A DNA stretch of 64,000 nt from Alkalihalobacillus sp. FSL W8-0930. Its GTDB lineage: Bacteria; Bacillota; Bacilli; Bacillales; Bacillaceae_D. Location: assembly GCA_037965595.1 (NCBI GenBank), contig CP150183.1, forward strand, positions 1,302,001 to 1,366,000. The letters run 5' to 3'. The notes under the pieces are model-generated. The model did no database searches. It was not told the origin of the DNA and saw only the letters and a list, made by a program, of their open reading frames with translations. This document shows positions 1-10,253 of this stretch, piece after piece (position 1 is the first letter of the stretch; every line of letters starts with the position of its first letter). A program made the translations under genes and the position numbers.

Positions 1-33
1 CTGCTCTTTCTCTTTAGACGGTAAGAGCTTGAT

Positions 34-62
34 TTGACAAGATAAGTCCGTTATTCTAATGA
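34..62 (+). promoter_or_regulatory. Candidate sigma-A promoter for queA
   Basis: TTGACA at 34-39 is followed after 17 bases by TAATGA at 57-62. The -35 box is perfect and the -10 box is weak. It lies 38 bases before the queA start, so it could drive queA-tgt-yajC. The window starts too close upstream to tell whether transcription also reads in from ruvAB, which precedes queA in B. subtilis. Confidence 0.4.
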
Positions 63-100
63 AGGACTAACGAATGACTAGATAAAAAGGTGACATAGAT

Positions 101-2283
<2,183 letters not shown>

Positions 2284-2369
2284 TTGAAATTTGTGAAACA
2301 GATGATAGCCTTTTCGATCTTTGTTTGGAACAGCTGACATCTTATACACCAGAAAGGGGGGAAATATAA

Positions 2370-2627
2370 ATGGAACTAGCACCACTACTCTCCATCGTGC
2401 TGATGATTGTTGTTTTCTACTTTTTCTTAATTAGACCACAACAAAAACGTCAGAAACAAGTACGTGAAATGCACAGCGCATTGCAGCGTGGAGATAAGAT
2501 TGTAACAATCGGAGGTCTTCACGGAACGATTGATGCGATTGACGAGGATACGGTTATCCTTCTAGTAAACGATAATCGTAAGCTAACGTTTGATCGCTCA
2601 GCTGTACGTGATGTAGCTAAAGATTAA
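2370..2627 (+). CDS. yajC: Preprotein translocase accessory subunit YajC
   Basis: YajC is a small membrane protein that associates with SecDF and the SecYEG translocon. The 85-residue product has one N-terminal membrane helix (about residues 5-22) followed by the typical RPQQKRQKQ cytoplasmic start and a short beta-rich domain with GDKIVTIGGLHGTI. An AAAGGGGGG ribosome site lies about ten bases before the ATG. It sits after tgt as in most Bacillaceae. Its partners secD and secF lie about 5 kb downstream rather than adjacent, as in B. subtilis. Confidence 0.95.
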   Translation: MELAPLLSIVLMIVVFYFFLIRPQQKRQKQVREMHSALQRGDKIVTIGGLHGTIDAIDEDTVILLVNDNRKLTFDRSAVRDVAKD

Positions 2628-2635
2628 TAAAAAGT

Positions 2636-2672
2636 AAAAGCACAAGCTGAAATTAATCAGCTTGTGCTTTTT
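2636..2672. terminator. Bidirectional terminator between yajC and yrzE
   Basis: A perfect 15-bp stem (2636-2650 with 2657-2671) closes a six-base loop. It is flanked by A-rich and T-rich runs, so it can serve both yajC and the convergent gene on the minus strand. Confidence 0.92.
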
Positions 2673-2677
2673 TATAC

Positions 2678-3052
2678 TTAGGCCTTCATTAAGTTTACTC
2701 CGATCATTCCTCCTACAGCACCCGTCAATAGATATCCACCATGAAGCATAAACTGTGTACTCGTAAAGGCAACCTCGTACCCTAGAGTGGAAATGAGATA
2801 AGCAACTGCTGTAAAAAGTAGTGCGGTGAGTCCTCCAGCTAACCATCCTTTGGTTTTTGCTCTTGCACCAGATACAAATCCACCGATAAACAAACATAGA
2901 AAGGATAAAAATAGGATCAACCACTTTATGGATTGTTCGGTATAGCTTGTCAAACTCAAAAAGCTAGCAAGCAACAGACTGGCCATAATAGCGCCTGCCA
3001 TAATGACAACTAATCCACTAAATACAGCTGGAAAAAATAGACGATTATTCAT
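2678..3052 (-). CDS. yrzE: TIGR04086-family membrane protein (YrzE-like)
   Basis: This is a 124-residue very hydrophobic protein with four predicted membrane helices. They are at about residues 7-30, 42-62, 68-90 and 97-120, and short charged turns such as SGARAKTKG separate them. Its size, topology and place between yajC and spoVB match YrzE of B. subtilis, whose function is not known. It is convergent with yajC. A GGAGGC ribosome site precedes the ATG on the minus strand. The family assignment rests on resemblance and synteny. The molecular role is unknown. Confidence 0.8.
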   Translation of the reverse strand: MNNRLFFPAVFSGLVVIMAGAIMASLLLASFLSLTSYTEQSIKWLILFLSFLCLFIGGFVSGARAKTKGWLAGGLTALLFTAVAYLISTLGYEVAFTSTQFMLHGGYLLTGAVGGMIGVNLMKA

Positions 3053-3208
3053 ATAGTAGCCTCCTTCTTTTACATACCTATTGCTATGACTATATTCAGG
3101 CTTGGCTCAGCTTAGAATGATTTTGTCTAAATTAATCCGTTGGAAGATGCTACATCACATGCTTTCAAGTTTCTCAGGGGACAGTAGTGAATGTGAGGAG
3201 TGAGAAAA

Positions 3209-3655
3209 ATGGTGCATCATCTTGCGCTAGCAGTTGCTACTTTTAGTACGCTTAGCTTATTTCAACTAATAAATCGATCAGAGCAGTTTCAACCGATGAT
3301 CATTCTTAGTTTTACATTCATCTTATTGCTACTCAAACCAATTGTTAACACACCTAAAATGAGTGTGATTCTTCTTCTGTTAAGTTGTATTCCATTCATT
3401 TATTTAATCATGATGAAACACATTCACAAGCAAACCACGATGGAATTAAACGAACCAACCTTTACGAACCCCATTCCGATGCCTGTCATAATGGATGGAC
3501 AAATTCAACACGCACAGCTCAAACAAATTGATCAAACCGAATTTTGGCTTCGTAGACAAGTCCGTGACCATGGATTTAAAGATATCAAACGCATCTCTTA
3601 TTGCAGTGTCAGAGGGGATCAATTGTTTTATATTGATGTAAAGGATAAGAATTAG
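3209..3655 (+). CDS. DUF421-like membrane protein (YrbG-like)
   Basis: The protein has about 148 residues. It has three hydrophobic helices in the first 80 residues and then a soluble domain of about 70 residues containing PIPMPVIMDGQIQHAQLKQI and ending in a short beta strand. This resembles the C-terminal DUF421 (YetF) domain, and the neighbour of yrzE in B. subtilis, YrbG, is a DUF421 protein. A GTG at 3200 is in frame, but it overlaps the GAGGAG ribosome site at 3195-3200. The ATG at 3209 has ideal spacing and was chosen. Function is unknown. Confidence 0.72.
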   Translation: MVHHLALAVATFSTLSLFQLINRSEQFQPMIILSFTFILLLLKPIVNTPKMSVILLLLSCIPFIYLIMMKHIHKQTTMELNEPTFTNPIPMPVIMDGQIQHAQLKQIDQTEFWLRRQVRDHGFKDIKRISYCSVRGDQLFYIDVKDKN

Positions 3656-3741
3656 GTTAATGTCCGAGGGGATGAGCGTATACCGTTATACCCGTGCCTC
3701 CATATGCTACTCATGAACGCTGATAATGAGGAGGGAAACGT

Positions 3742-4008
3742 ATGGGAGCTTCTTTGTATCAACAATGCTGTAGCTACAAAGGTCGTTATGTAAACATCCA
3801 ACATAAGAACGGACAAAGCTACTACGGTCGCATTGTAGAAGTAGATGACAAACATGTTTATGTAGACATGGGTCGTAACGGTGGTGGACGTGGTTTCGGA
3901 TATAATGGCGGATATGGCTATTATGGTGGGTACGGATCAAACGTCGTACCATTTGCATTCGGTGCCATTGCTGGATTAGCACTTGCTGGAGCCTTTTTCT
4001 TCTGGTAG
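3742..4008 (+). CDS. Small LSm-like, glycine/tyrosine-rich protein with C-terminal membrane helix
   Basis: This is an 88-residue protein of three parts. Residues 8-45 (YKGRYVNIQHKNGQSYYGRIVEVDDKHVYVDM) resemble an Sm-fold beta barrel. Residues 46-65 are a Gly/Tyr-rich linker with GGYG repeats. Residues 67-87 form a hydrophobic helix rich in Ala and Gly that ends in FFFW. A GAGGAGGGAAACG ribosome site precedes the ATG, and a strong terminator follows. The glycine-rich part recalls small spore-coat or surface proteins, but I do not recognise a named family. A membrane-tethered RNA- or surface-binding role is only inference. Confidence 0.75.
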   Translation: MGASLYQQCCSYKGRYVNIQHKNGQSYYGRIVEVDDKHVYVDMGRNGGGRGFGYNGGYGYYGGYGSNVVPFAFGAIAGLALAGAFFFW

Positions 4009-4021
4009 ACATTTGATAGTG

Positions 4022-4054
4022 AACCGTGAGAGTGTGATGCTCTCGCGGTTTTTT
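4022..4054. terminator. Terminator between the glycine-rich protein gene and the NERD gene
   Basis: An 11-bp stem (4022-4032 with 4040-4050, one G-T pair) is followed by a T run on the plus strand. The convergent minus-strand gene ends at 4053, so the hairpin directly follows its stop codon as well. Confidence 0.88.
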
Positions 4055-5036
4055 AGTGTAGTGAAGAAGGAATCGCGTATGTACGGTCTTTGTAAGTACC
4101 AGTTGAGGTAGGGCAGTGGTTTTTGAGGATGGAATAGGCAAGCTGTGGGGAAGTGAGATTAAGAAAATGGCGTAGATCGCGGTTCGTGAGAGTTGGATGG
4201 ATGAGGAGGTAGTAGTCGGATAGGGCTTGGAGGGGGGCGGAGTCATTACGGGAGTTGCATTGCTTGCAAATCCAAGAACGTTTGAAGCGGACAACGGTGA
4301 ATGCTTCGTACTGCGCGCAAAATATTCCTTTAATTAATTCTTGAGAAGAAAGACGATACTCTTGCATAATGGCTAGTTCACTTTCGGTGTGATGGTGATT
4401 AAAACTAGTTACGAGTTCTTGAAGCTTTGTTTGAGTCAAAACGGCTTGGGAGGACGTGGAGCTAATAAGTTTGCGAAGGATTTCAGGAAGTCTACCGGCA
4501 TGAATTACTTGCGACATTAAATGCTGATTAGATGTATCAGCGATTAAGCGAGTTGTCGGATCACTTACGACAACAAAATCAAATATATGTAACAAAGGCC
4601 ACTTTTGAGAAGTAATCCACTCTTTTAATTGGTGTTTTTGCATTTGAGTTTGCAGCAGTGGATAGGGAAGAACTTCTTCTGATGATTGAAAGGTCCGAAT
4701 TAATTGTTGCGTGAGAGGGTTTAAGTAGAGGGAACCACTAAGATTTTTGATTTCTAAGATGATTAGAATTGATGGAGTCACGATGAGTGTATCGATTTGA
4801 AAGTAATGGCCATTATCGCCTTTTAACCTCAAGTCATGAATGACATACACATCTTTTAAAGAAGATAAGGAATCCAGATAAAAATCAATTGAGCGTTCTC
4901 CTCTATAACCAATCTGGCGCCTGTATAATTCTTGCTTAACGCTTTGGAGCTTGGGATGTTCCTTAGGTAGCCTTCTAGTTAAAGCTTCTAGGGCATTAAT
5001 TTTAAGTGGTTTTTTCCGCGGTTTTAGAATGATCAA
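4053..5036 (-). CDS. NERD-domain protein
   Basis: This is a 327-residue protein with a nuclease-related (NERD) domain at about residues 38-150. The core FQIDTLIVTPSILIILEIKN carries the acidic and Lys residues (D, E-x-K) expected of restriction-endonuclease-like folds, and upstream are GERSIDFYL and an INALEALTRRLP helix. The C-terminal third has a CKQC pair (about residue 258) and a helical segment, LTNRDLRHFLNL. NERD proteins are common in Bacillus, but their substrates are largely unknown. The gene stands alone between two terminator or repeat regions, so neighbours give no clue. Confidence 0.85.
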   Translation of the reverse strand: MIILKPRKKPLKINALEALTRRLPKEHPKLQSVKQELYRRQIGYRGERSIDFYLDSLSSLKDVYVIHDLRLKGDNGHYFQIDTLIVTPSILIILEIKNLSGSLYLNPLTQQLIRTFQSSEEVLPYPLLQTQMQKHQLKEWITSQKWPLLHIFDFVVVSDPTTRLIADTSNQHLMSQVIHAGRLPEILRKLISSTSSQAVLTQTKLQELVTSFNHHHTESELAIMQEYRLSSQELIKGIFCAQYEAFTVVRFKRSWICKQCNSRNDSAPLQALSDYYLLIHPTLTNRDLRHFLNLTSPQLAYSILKNHCPTSTGTYKDRTYAIPSSLH

Positions 5037-5120
5037 GTAAACTCCTCCTTTTAAATGATTTATTCAATATAAATTAGAAGAAATCCTCCTTTTGATTTAT
5101 GCGTGTTAGGAGGCTTGAGG

Positions 5121-5280
5121 CAATACAACGGCTCAGTAGAAAATAAAACAAGAAAAGAGCGAATACAACGGCTCAGCAGAAAATACAACGAGAAAGGAGC
5201 GAATACAACGGCTCAGTAGAAAATACAACGAGAAAAGAGTCAATACAACGTCTCAGCGGAAAATACATCGAGCAGAAGAC
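5121..5280. repeat. Tandem array: four 40-bp units, each made of two related 20-bp halves
   Basis: Four consecutive 40-bp units run at 5121-5160, 5161-5200, 5201-5240 and 5241-5280. Each unit begins with (G/C)AATACAACG and repeats AATACAACG (or a one- to two-base variant) 20 bases later. The box therefore recurs every 20 bp, eight times, with two alternating fillers (GCTCAGYAGA and AGAAARGAGC). The outer copies are more degenerate than the middle two. The array lies between the start of the NERD gene and the end of spoVB, both on the minus strand. Position 5037-5120 shows nothing else clear. Confidence 0.93.
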
Positions 5281-5326
5281 CAACAAATAGACCCCAGCTA
5301 CATTCAAGCTAGAGTCCATCCCAAAT

Positions 5327-6883
5327 TTATCTCTTCTGCAGCTTTCGAAACAACGGAAAATACCTGATTTCACTCGCTTTCAGTAGATTCAACATAAGCA
5401 TCAAACCAAGATACAAAACGGCGGTGAGTGAGAGTTGGAGTAATAATTCAACTAAAGCACTGCTCACAACATGCACATACGTTTTAAGGAGTGTGCTGAT
5501 ATAAATCGTTCCTCCAATTAATACGATTAGCTTTAAGATCATACGTAGCTCGATGCTAAAGCCGGCGTTTTTCGCGATGGTTGCGAGGTGGAGCAAGGTG
5601 ACTAATACGAAGCCAACAACAATCGCAAGTGCGGCACCCATAATACCGAATTCGGGCCGGGTGGCTAATGCGAAGATGGCAGCGGTTTTAACAACTGCTC
5701 CTACTAAGCTGTTATACATAGCGGGCTTGGCTAAGTCGAGTGCTTGAAGTGCTGCCTGCAGAGGGCCTTGGATATATAAAAAGAGACAGAAGGGAGCCAT
5801 CACTTTTAGAAAGCCTGATGCTTCGGGAGCATGGTACATAAAGTTCATGATTTGCTCAGGATAAACGAGTAAGACGACCATGGCTAGTCCGCCGGCTACA
5901 AAGGAAAGACGCATGGCTTGCTCTAGTCTTGTGTGAATTAGATTCTGCTGGTTCTTTGCTGCGGCTTCGCTGATCGATGGCAACAAAGAGGTTGATAGTG
6001 AGAAGGTAATAAAGGTTGGTAATGTCAGTAAGGGAATAATAAACCCTGCTAGTTCCCCGTATTGTTTTGTGGCAACAACGGTCGCTACTCCCGCAATGGC
6101 TAGGCTTTGTGCGACGATAATCGGTTCAAAAAAAAGGGAGACGGTTCCTATCAGACGACTTCCAGTAGTCGGCAGAGCGATCTTAAGTAATTGCGACGAT
6201 GTTTGTTTTCCTTCGCCTAAGTAAGAAAAAAACTTACGTCGTAGTTTAAAGCTTTTCTTTCGTTTGAATAAAAACAACATGTAAAGGAGAGAGGCAAATT
6301 CACCTGCAATGACTGAAAGCATGGCCCCGGCCGCAGCGTATTCGATACCGAGTGGTAAGAATGCGGTTGATAGAACCGCTACTAGTGTAATGCGCACAAT
6401 TTGTTCAAGCATTTGCGAATAGGCAGTAGGCTTCATATTTTGTTTGCCTTGGAAATAACCTCGAAGTACGGCAGAAACGGCAACGATCGGAACAATGGGT
6501 GCAACGGCAATCAGTGAGTAGTAAGCTCTGGCATCTGTGAGCAGATGTGAGGCGACGTAAGGTGATAAAAGAATCATAGCTGTGGTAAAGATAGCGCCTA
6601 GACTAATTGTGATCGTTAGTGAGACAACAAGGATTTGTTTAATTTTACTTGTTTCCCCGCGCGCTTCCGCTTCTGCAACTAGTTTTGAGATGGCGACGGG
6701 TAACCCCATTTGCGTTAAAGTTAATATTAGTAGCATCGTTGGGACTGCCATCATGTAAAGTCCTACGCCTTCAGAACCCATAATGCGAGCCATCACCATG
6801 CGATTAATAAAGCCAAGGATTTTGGTGACAAACCCAGCCAAAATGAGGATAATTGTTCCCTTAAGAAATGTTTGCTTGGACAT
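5327..6883 (-). CDS. spoVB: Stage V sporulation protein B, MOP-superfamily lipid II/oligosaccharide flippase
   Basis: This 518-residue polytopic membrane protein has about 14 predicted helices and the typical family start MSKQTFLKGTIILILAG, followed by KILGFINRMVMARIMGSEGVGLY. SpoVB is needed for spore cortex peptidoglycan synthesis and belongs with MurJ and polysaccharide flippases. It is encoded before comN and secDF in B. subtilis, as here, but in the opposite direction from them. Its start ATG is preceded by a weak ribosome site on the minus strand. In B. subtilis it is expressed from a sigma-E promoter. I did not find a convincing sigma-E promoter in the 134 bases upstream. Confidence 0.93.
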   Translation of the reverse strand: MSKQTFLKGTIILILAGFVTKILGFINRMVMARIMGSEGVGLYMMAVPTMLLILTLTQMGLPVAISKLVAEAEARGETSKIKQILVVSLTITISLGAIFTTAMILLSPYVASHLLTDARAYYSLIAVAPIVPIVAVSAVLRGYFQGKQNMKPTAYSQMLEQIVRITLVAVLSTAFLPLGIEYAAAGAMLSVIAGEFASLLYMLFLFKRKKSFKLRRKFFSYLGEGKQTSSQLLKIALPTTGSRLIGTVSLFFEPIIVAQSLAIAGVATVVATKQYGELAGFIIPLLTLPTFITFSLSTSLLPSISEAAAKNQQNLIHTRLEQAMRLSFVAGGLAMVVLLVYPEQIMNFMYHAPEASGFLKVMAPFCLFLYIQGPLQAALQALDLAKPAMYNSLVGAVVKTAAIFALATRPEFGIMGAALAIVVGFVLVTLLHLATIAKNAGFSIELRMILKLIVLIGGTIYISTLLKTYVHVVSSALVELLLQLSLTAVLYLGLMLMLNLLKASEIRYFPLFRKLQKR

Positions 6884-7017
6884 TGGTCACCCTGCTTTCA
6901 AAAAAATGATGGAAATTTGGTTTGTTTATTTATATGCTTAAGGAGTGGTCAAGCATGACAAGTCGTTTGAGATCAGATCTATTTTCCTGTCATGATAAGT
7001 AGAAAGGGCGAGATCAA

Positions 7018-7302
7018 ATGGATGAGAAGCAGCAATTTGAGGTTTGGAAAGAGGACATGGAACCCGTTCTAACAAGTAAAGTGGAAGAGTTTCATATGCT
7101 TGGGTATAATAAAGCAACCAAAGAAGAGATTTGGCGCTGTGTAACAGAACGATTGCGTAAGAAAAAAACGTACGTCCCTTTTTATTCATTCACGGATGAA
7201 CTGCTTAATTTAAAAGCGAGTGTGTACATGACTTGGTTGACTGTGAATTCGTATAAGGAGCCTGAAGATTGGTTTCGTGAGTTTGAAGAGACTGAGAAAT
7301 AG
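7018..7302 (+). CDS. comN: Post-transcriptional regulator ComN
   Basis: This is a 94-residue soluble protein with ELLNLKASVYMTWLTVNSYKE near the end and KATKEEIWRCVTERLRKKK in the middle. Its size and its place between spoVB and secD match ComN (YrzD) of B. subtilis. There ComN acts on comE mRNA and localises to division sites. The ATG at 7018 follows a usable AAAGGGCGAG ribosome site. It is divergent from spoVB and may be cotranscribed with secD, which begins 80 bases downstream. Confidence 0.87.
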   Translation: MDEKQQFEVWKEDMEPVLTSKVEEFHMLGYNKATKEEIWRCVTERLRKKKTYVPFYSFTDELLNLKASVYMTWLTVNSYKEPEDWFREFEETEK

Positions 7303-7382
7303 CCAACTAGTTATTTTTTGATTTGCCATAAGTTGTGGTAGGATAGAAAGAGTGCTTTATACATAAGGAGGCAAAGAAAGAC

Positions 7383-8678
7383 ATGGTTAAAAAAGGCCGC
7401 ATCTTTGCTTTTTTTCTCATTGTACTTGCTTTTGCTGTATTGATTTCAACAACAGTGATGAGTATAACGAAGGAAACTAAGCTAGGGCTTGATCTTCAAG
7501 GGGGCTTCGAGGTTTTATATGAAGTGACTCCGATTGACGATACTGATATTACTGAACAAACATTATCAGCAACTGTTACGGCACTAAATCAACGTGTCAA
7601 CGTTCTTGGAGTATCTGAACCGGTTATTCAGATTGAAGGAGATGACCGCATCCGCGTCCAGCTTGCTGGTGTTGAGGACCAAGAAACCGCTAGACAGCTT
7701 CTTGCTACAGAGGCAGAGTTAACGTTTAGGGATGTAGACGATAACATTCTACTTGATGGAAGCGACCTTCAGCAAAATGGTGCAGCCGGTCAGTTTGATC
7801 AAACAAACCGACCAATTGTTACATTAAAGCTTAAGGATGCTGAACGCTTTGGTGAAGTAACAAGAGATCTTTCCGAGCGTCCAATTGGTGAAAATGTATT
7901 AGTCATCTGGTTGGATTTTGAAGAAGGAGATTCGTATGCGGAAGAGGCAAATAGTGCCGATCCTAAGTTTCTATCAGCTGCGAATGTGAGCGAAGTGATT
8001 AATAGTCAAGATGTACAAATTAGTGGTAATTTTACGCCAGAAGAAACAAAGCATATTTCAGAGATTTTAAATGCCGGCTCACTTCCTGTGAAGCTCGATG
8101 AGATGTTCTCCAATTCAGTTGGTGCATCACTTGGTGAAAAATCAATGGTGCAAACCGTTTATGCGGGGCTGATAGGGATTGCATTAATCTTTGTTTTCAT
8201 GTTGTTTTATTATCGTTTACCAGGGTTCATTGCCGTTGTAACGCTTAGTGTGTATACGTATCTAGTTATCGTCATCTTAAATTTAATGAACGCTGTCATG
8301 ACTTTACCAGGAATCGCTGCTTTGGTTCTAGGTGTTGGTATGGCTGTAGATGCGAACATTATTACGTATGAACGGATTAGAGAGGAACTGCGATCAGGTA
8401 AGTCTACAATGTCTGCGTTTAAAGCCGGAACAAGGCGTTCGTTTGCAACGATCTTGGATTCGAACTTGACGACAATACTTGCAGCAAGTGTGATGTTCTA
8501 CTTTGGTACAAGCGCCGTTCGAGGCTTCTCAATCGTCTTGATTGTCAGTATTTTGACGAGCTTCTTAACAGCTGTTCTTGGCTCAAGATTGCTTCTTGGT
8601 ATGTGGGTAAGCAGTAAATTCTTGAATAAAAGACCAGGCTGGTTTGGTGTGAAGGAGCGTGATATCGATGAGCTTTAA
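7383..8678 (+). CDS. secD: Protein translocase subunit SecD
   Basis: SecD is a membrane component of the Sec export machine and, with SecF, uses the ion motive force to help pull proteins across the membrane. The 431-residue protein has one N-terminal helix, the GLDLQGGFEVLYEV motif right after it, a large external domain (about residues 55-250), and five further helices. The conserved GIAALVLGVGMAVDANIITYERIREEL block includes the functionally important Asp of helix 4. An AAGGAGGC ribosome site precedes the ATG. It overlaps secF by 11 bases. In B. subtilis the two are one polypeptide. Confidence 0.96.
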   Translation: MVKKGRIFAFFLIVLAFAVLISTTVMSITKETKLGLDLQGGFEVLYEVTPIDDTDITEQTLSATVTALNQRVNVLGVSEPVIQIEGDDRIRVQLAGVEDQETARQLLATEAELTFRDVDDNILLDGSDLQQNGAAGQFDQTNRPIVTLKLKDAERFGEVTRDLSERPIGENVLVIWLDFEEGDSYAEEANSADPKFLSAANVSEVINSQDVQISGNFTPEETKHISEILNAGSLPVKLDEMFSNSVGASLGEKSMVQTVYAGLIGIALIFVFMLFYYRLPGFIAVVTLSVYTYLVIVILNLMNAVMTLPGIAALVLGVGMAVDANIITYERIREELRSGKSTMSAFKAGTRRSFATILDSNLTTILAASVMFYFGTSAVRGFSIVLIVSILTSFLTAVLGSRLLLGMWVSSKFLNKRPGWFGVKERDIDEL

Positions 8679-9609
8679 TAATCGTAAATGGAATCTTGAT
8701 TTTATTACGCACCGTAATAAATTTTTCGCCGCTTCTATCATTTTTGTCATTGCCGGTATTATTTCATTGTTTACACTTGGTTTAAATCTAGGTGTGGATT
8801 TTGAAAGTGGATCAAATATCACGATTGACACAAATGAAACACTTACTAACGAGCAAATCCAAGAGGACTTTGCAGCAATAAATGAAGACTATGCCCCGAA
8901 TATTACGTTGGCTGGTGAAAATAATGAAATTGCTACCGCGCGTTTTATTGATGTATTAAATAATGATCAAGTCGCAGAGGTTCGAGCTTATTTCATTGAG
9001 AACTATGATGCAGAGCCTACCGTGAGTACAGTTTCCCCACAAGTAGGGAAGGAGCTAGCTCAAAATGCGATTTACGCGGTGTTAATTGCCTCGCTTGGAA
9101 TTGTTATTTACTTAGCATTCCGTTACGAGTTTTTATATGGAGTGGCAGCGATTGTTGCTCTGCTCTATGATGCTTTCTTTATCATCGCATTATTTAGCTT
9201 TTTACAGGTTGAAGTGAACGTACCATTTATCGCTGCGGTGTTAACGGTTGTTGGGTATTCCATTAACGATACGATCGTTACATTTGATCGGATTAGGGAG
9301 AATGTGAAAAAAGCAAAAGTCATTGAAGGATTTGAGGACCTAGCGAAAATTGTAAACACGAGTTTAATTCAAACATTATCACGTTCGATCAATACGGTAT
9401 TAACTGTCGTATTTGCGGCTCTGTCACTTTTGATTTTCGGTGGAGATGCCATCTTCTCGTTCTCACTTGCTCTTGTGATCGGGCTTGTTGCAGGAACGTA
9501 TTCATCCATGTTCCTTGCCGCCCAGCTTTGGCTTGTGATGAAAGCCAGATATATTAAAAAGCAAAAATTAAAACCAGCTGATCCTAAAGAGGAAGAGCCA
9601 ATCGTTTAA
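8668..9609 (+). CDS. secF: Protein translocase subunit SecF
   Basis: SecF is the partner of SecD. The protein of about 313 residues has the N-terminal helix followed by LGVDFESGSNITI, a short external domain, and five helices containing VVGYSINDTIVTFDRIREN. A GTG at 8659 is in frame but sits one base after the GAAGGAG ribosome site (8651-8657). The ATG at 8668 has proper spacing and was chosen. The start lies inside the end of secD (11-base overlap), which suggests translational coupling and makes a sequencing-error split of a fused gene unlikely. Confidence 0.95.
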   Translation: MSFNNRKWNLDFITHRNKFFAASIIFVIAGIISLFTLGLNLGVDFESGSNITIDTNETLTNEQIQEDFAAINEDYAPNITLAGENNEIATARFIDVLNNDQVAEVRAYFIENYDAEPTVSTVSPQVGKELAQNAIYAVLIASLGIVIYLAFRYEFLYGVAAIVALLYDAFFIIALFSFLQVEVNVPFIAAVLTVVGYSINDTIVTFDRIRENVKKAKVIEGFEDLAKIVNTSLIQTLSRSINTVLTVVFAALSLLIFGGDAIFSFSLALVIGLVAGTYSSMFLAAQLWLVMKARYIKKQKLKPADPKEEEPIV

Positions 9610-9615
9610 TGATAA

Positions 9616-9778
9616 AAGGCTGGGATATAACTAAAAATCACTTTGAAAAGGCGAATGATTCAATTGCAGAATCATTCGCCTTTCGTGATTTTATCTGAAC
9701 AAGCGGAGGGATTCTCCTGTAGCGGATTATTTGCAATATTTGTGTTTTACTCGCTACATTAATGTTATGTCCCGCCTT
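9616..9778 (+). repeat. Structured intergenic repeat R1 (short form)
   Basis: The copy begins with AAGGCTGGGATATAAC and ends with the near-complement GTTATGTCCCGCCTT, so the two ends can pair across about 160 bases. Inside is a 12-bp perfect hairpin arm, GGCGAATGATTC, with its complement, and then GAGGGATTCTCCTGTAGCGG. It lacks the central block of about 100 bases seen in R2, R4 and R5. It follows the stop codon of secF. The first hairpin ends in a short T run and may act as terminator. Related copies are at 21573, 28054, 51464 and 59019. Confidence 0.85.
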
Positions 9779-9869
9779 CTTTATTTATTTTTATGTGCGA
9801 GTTTTAAAATGATAAGATTGAGGGTATTTACTAAAGGTAGTAAGAATGTTTTTAAAAGGAGAGAATGAA

Positions 9870-10190
9870 ATGAGAGGACAAAGTGCATTTATTATAGGTA
9901 TCATTGCCGCTATTATTATTGCGATATTTGCTGTGATTAACGTAGATCCAGTTCCGGTGAACTACATGTTTGGTTCGTCTGAATGGCCGTTAATCCTTGT
10001 TATTTTAGGTTCTGTATTTTTAGGAGCTGCTGTTGCTGGTGCAATGGGGATGGTTCGCATACTCAGGTTACAATCAGAAATAAAAAAGCTTAAGACGACT
10101 CCTGTAAGTAAAAAGGAATCTCCATCAACAACAACACCGCCTTCAAACAGCCAACCTAAGGCGCCTGTAACAGATTCGACTAAGAGTTAG
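9870..10190 (+). CDS. LapA-domain membrane protein (YrvD-like)
   Basis: This is a small membrane protein of about 106 residues with two helices (about residues 4-24 and 38-64), the short PVPVNYMFG loop between them, a coiled LRLQSEIKKLK stretch, and a Ser/Thr/Pro-rich tail. This matches the LapA (DUF1049) family and YrvD, which precedes recJ in B. subtilis. An ATG at 9846 is in frame, but AAAAGGAGAG at 9854-9863 lies after it and directly before the ATG at 9870, which was chosen. The cellular role in Bacillus is unknown. Confidence 0.82.
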   Translation: MRGQSAFIIGIIAAIIIAIFAVINVDPVPVNYMFGSSEWPLILVILGSVFLGAAVAGAMGMVRILRLQSEIKKLKTTPVSKKESPSTTTPPSNSQPKAPVTDSTKS

Positions 10191-10202
10191 AATAGGTTCG
10201 CA

Positions 10203-10231
10203 TTGTCACCCCTTGCTCCCTCTTGTATAAT
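10203..10231 (+). promoter_or_regulatory. Sigma-A promoter of recJ
   Basis: TTGTCA at 10203-10208, a 17-base spacer and a perfect TATAAT at 10226-10231 form a strong promoter. Its predicted start near 10238 gives a very short leader before the recJ ribosome site. It also rules out translation starting at the TTG at 10203. Confidence 0.85.
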
Positions 10232-10253
10232 AGGAGGGTCGAGGGGTGAAGTT

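Noticed and set aside
5121-5280. Possible CRISPR array in the 40-bp repeats
   Set aside because: The units are contiguous with no unique spacers. Both halves of each unit are themselves repeated, and no cas genes are present.
5173-5373. Minus-strand 66-codon frame across the tandem repeat and the end of spoVB
   Set aside because: It is an artefact of repeat translation with no ribosome site, and it overlaps spoVB.
6884-7017. Sigma-E promoter for spoVB
   Set aside because: A CATATAAA-like -10 is present on the minus strand, but no matching -35 lies at the right distance, so I did not list it.
10203-10253. Upstream extension of RecJ from TTG 10203
   Set aside because: The codon is part of the -35 box of the recJ promoter, and a good ribosome site lies before ATG 10254.
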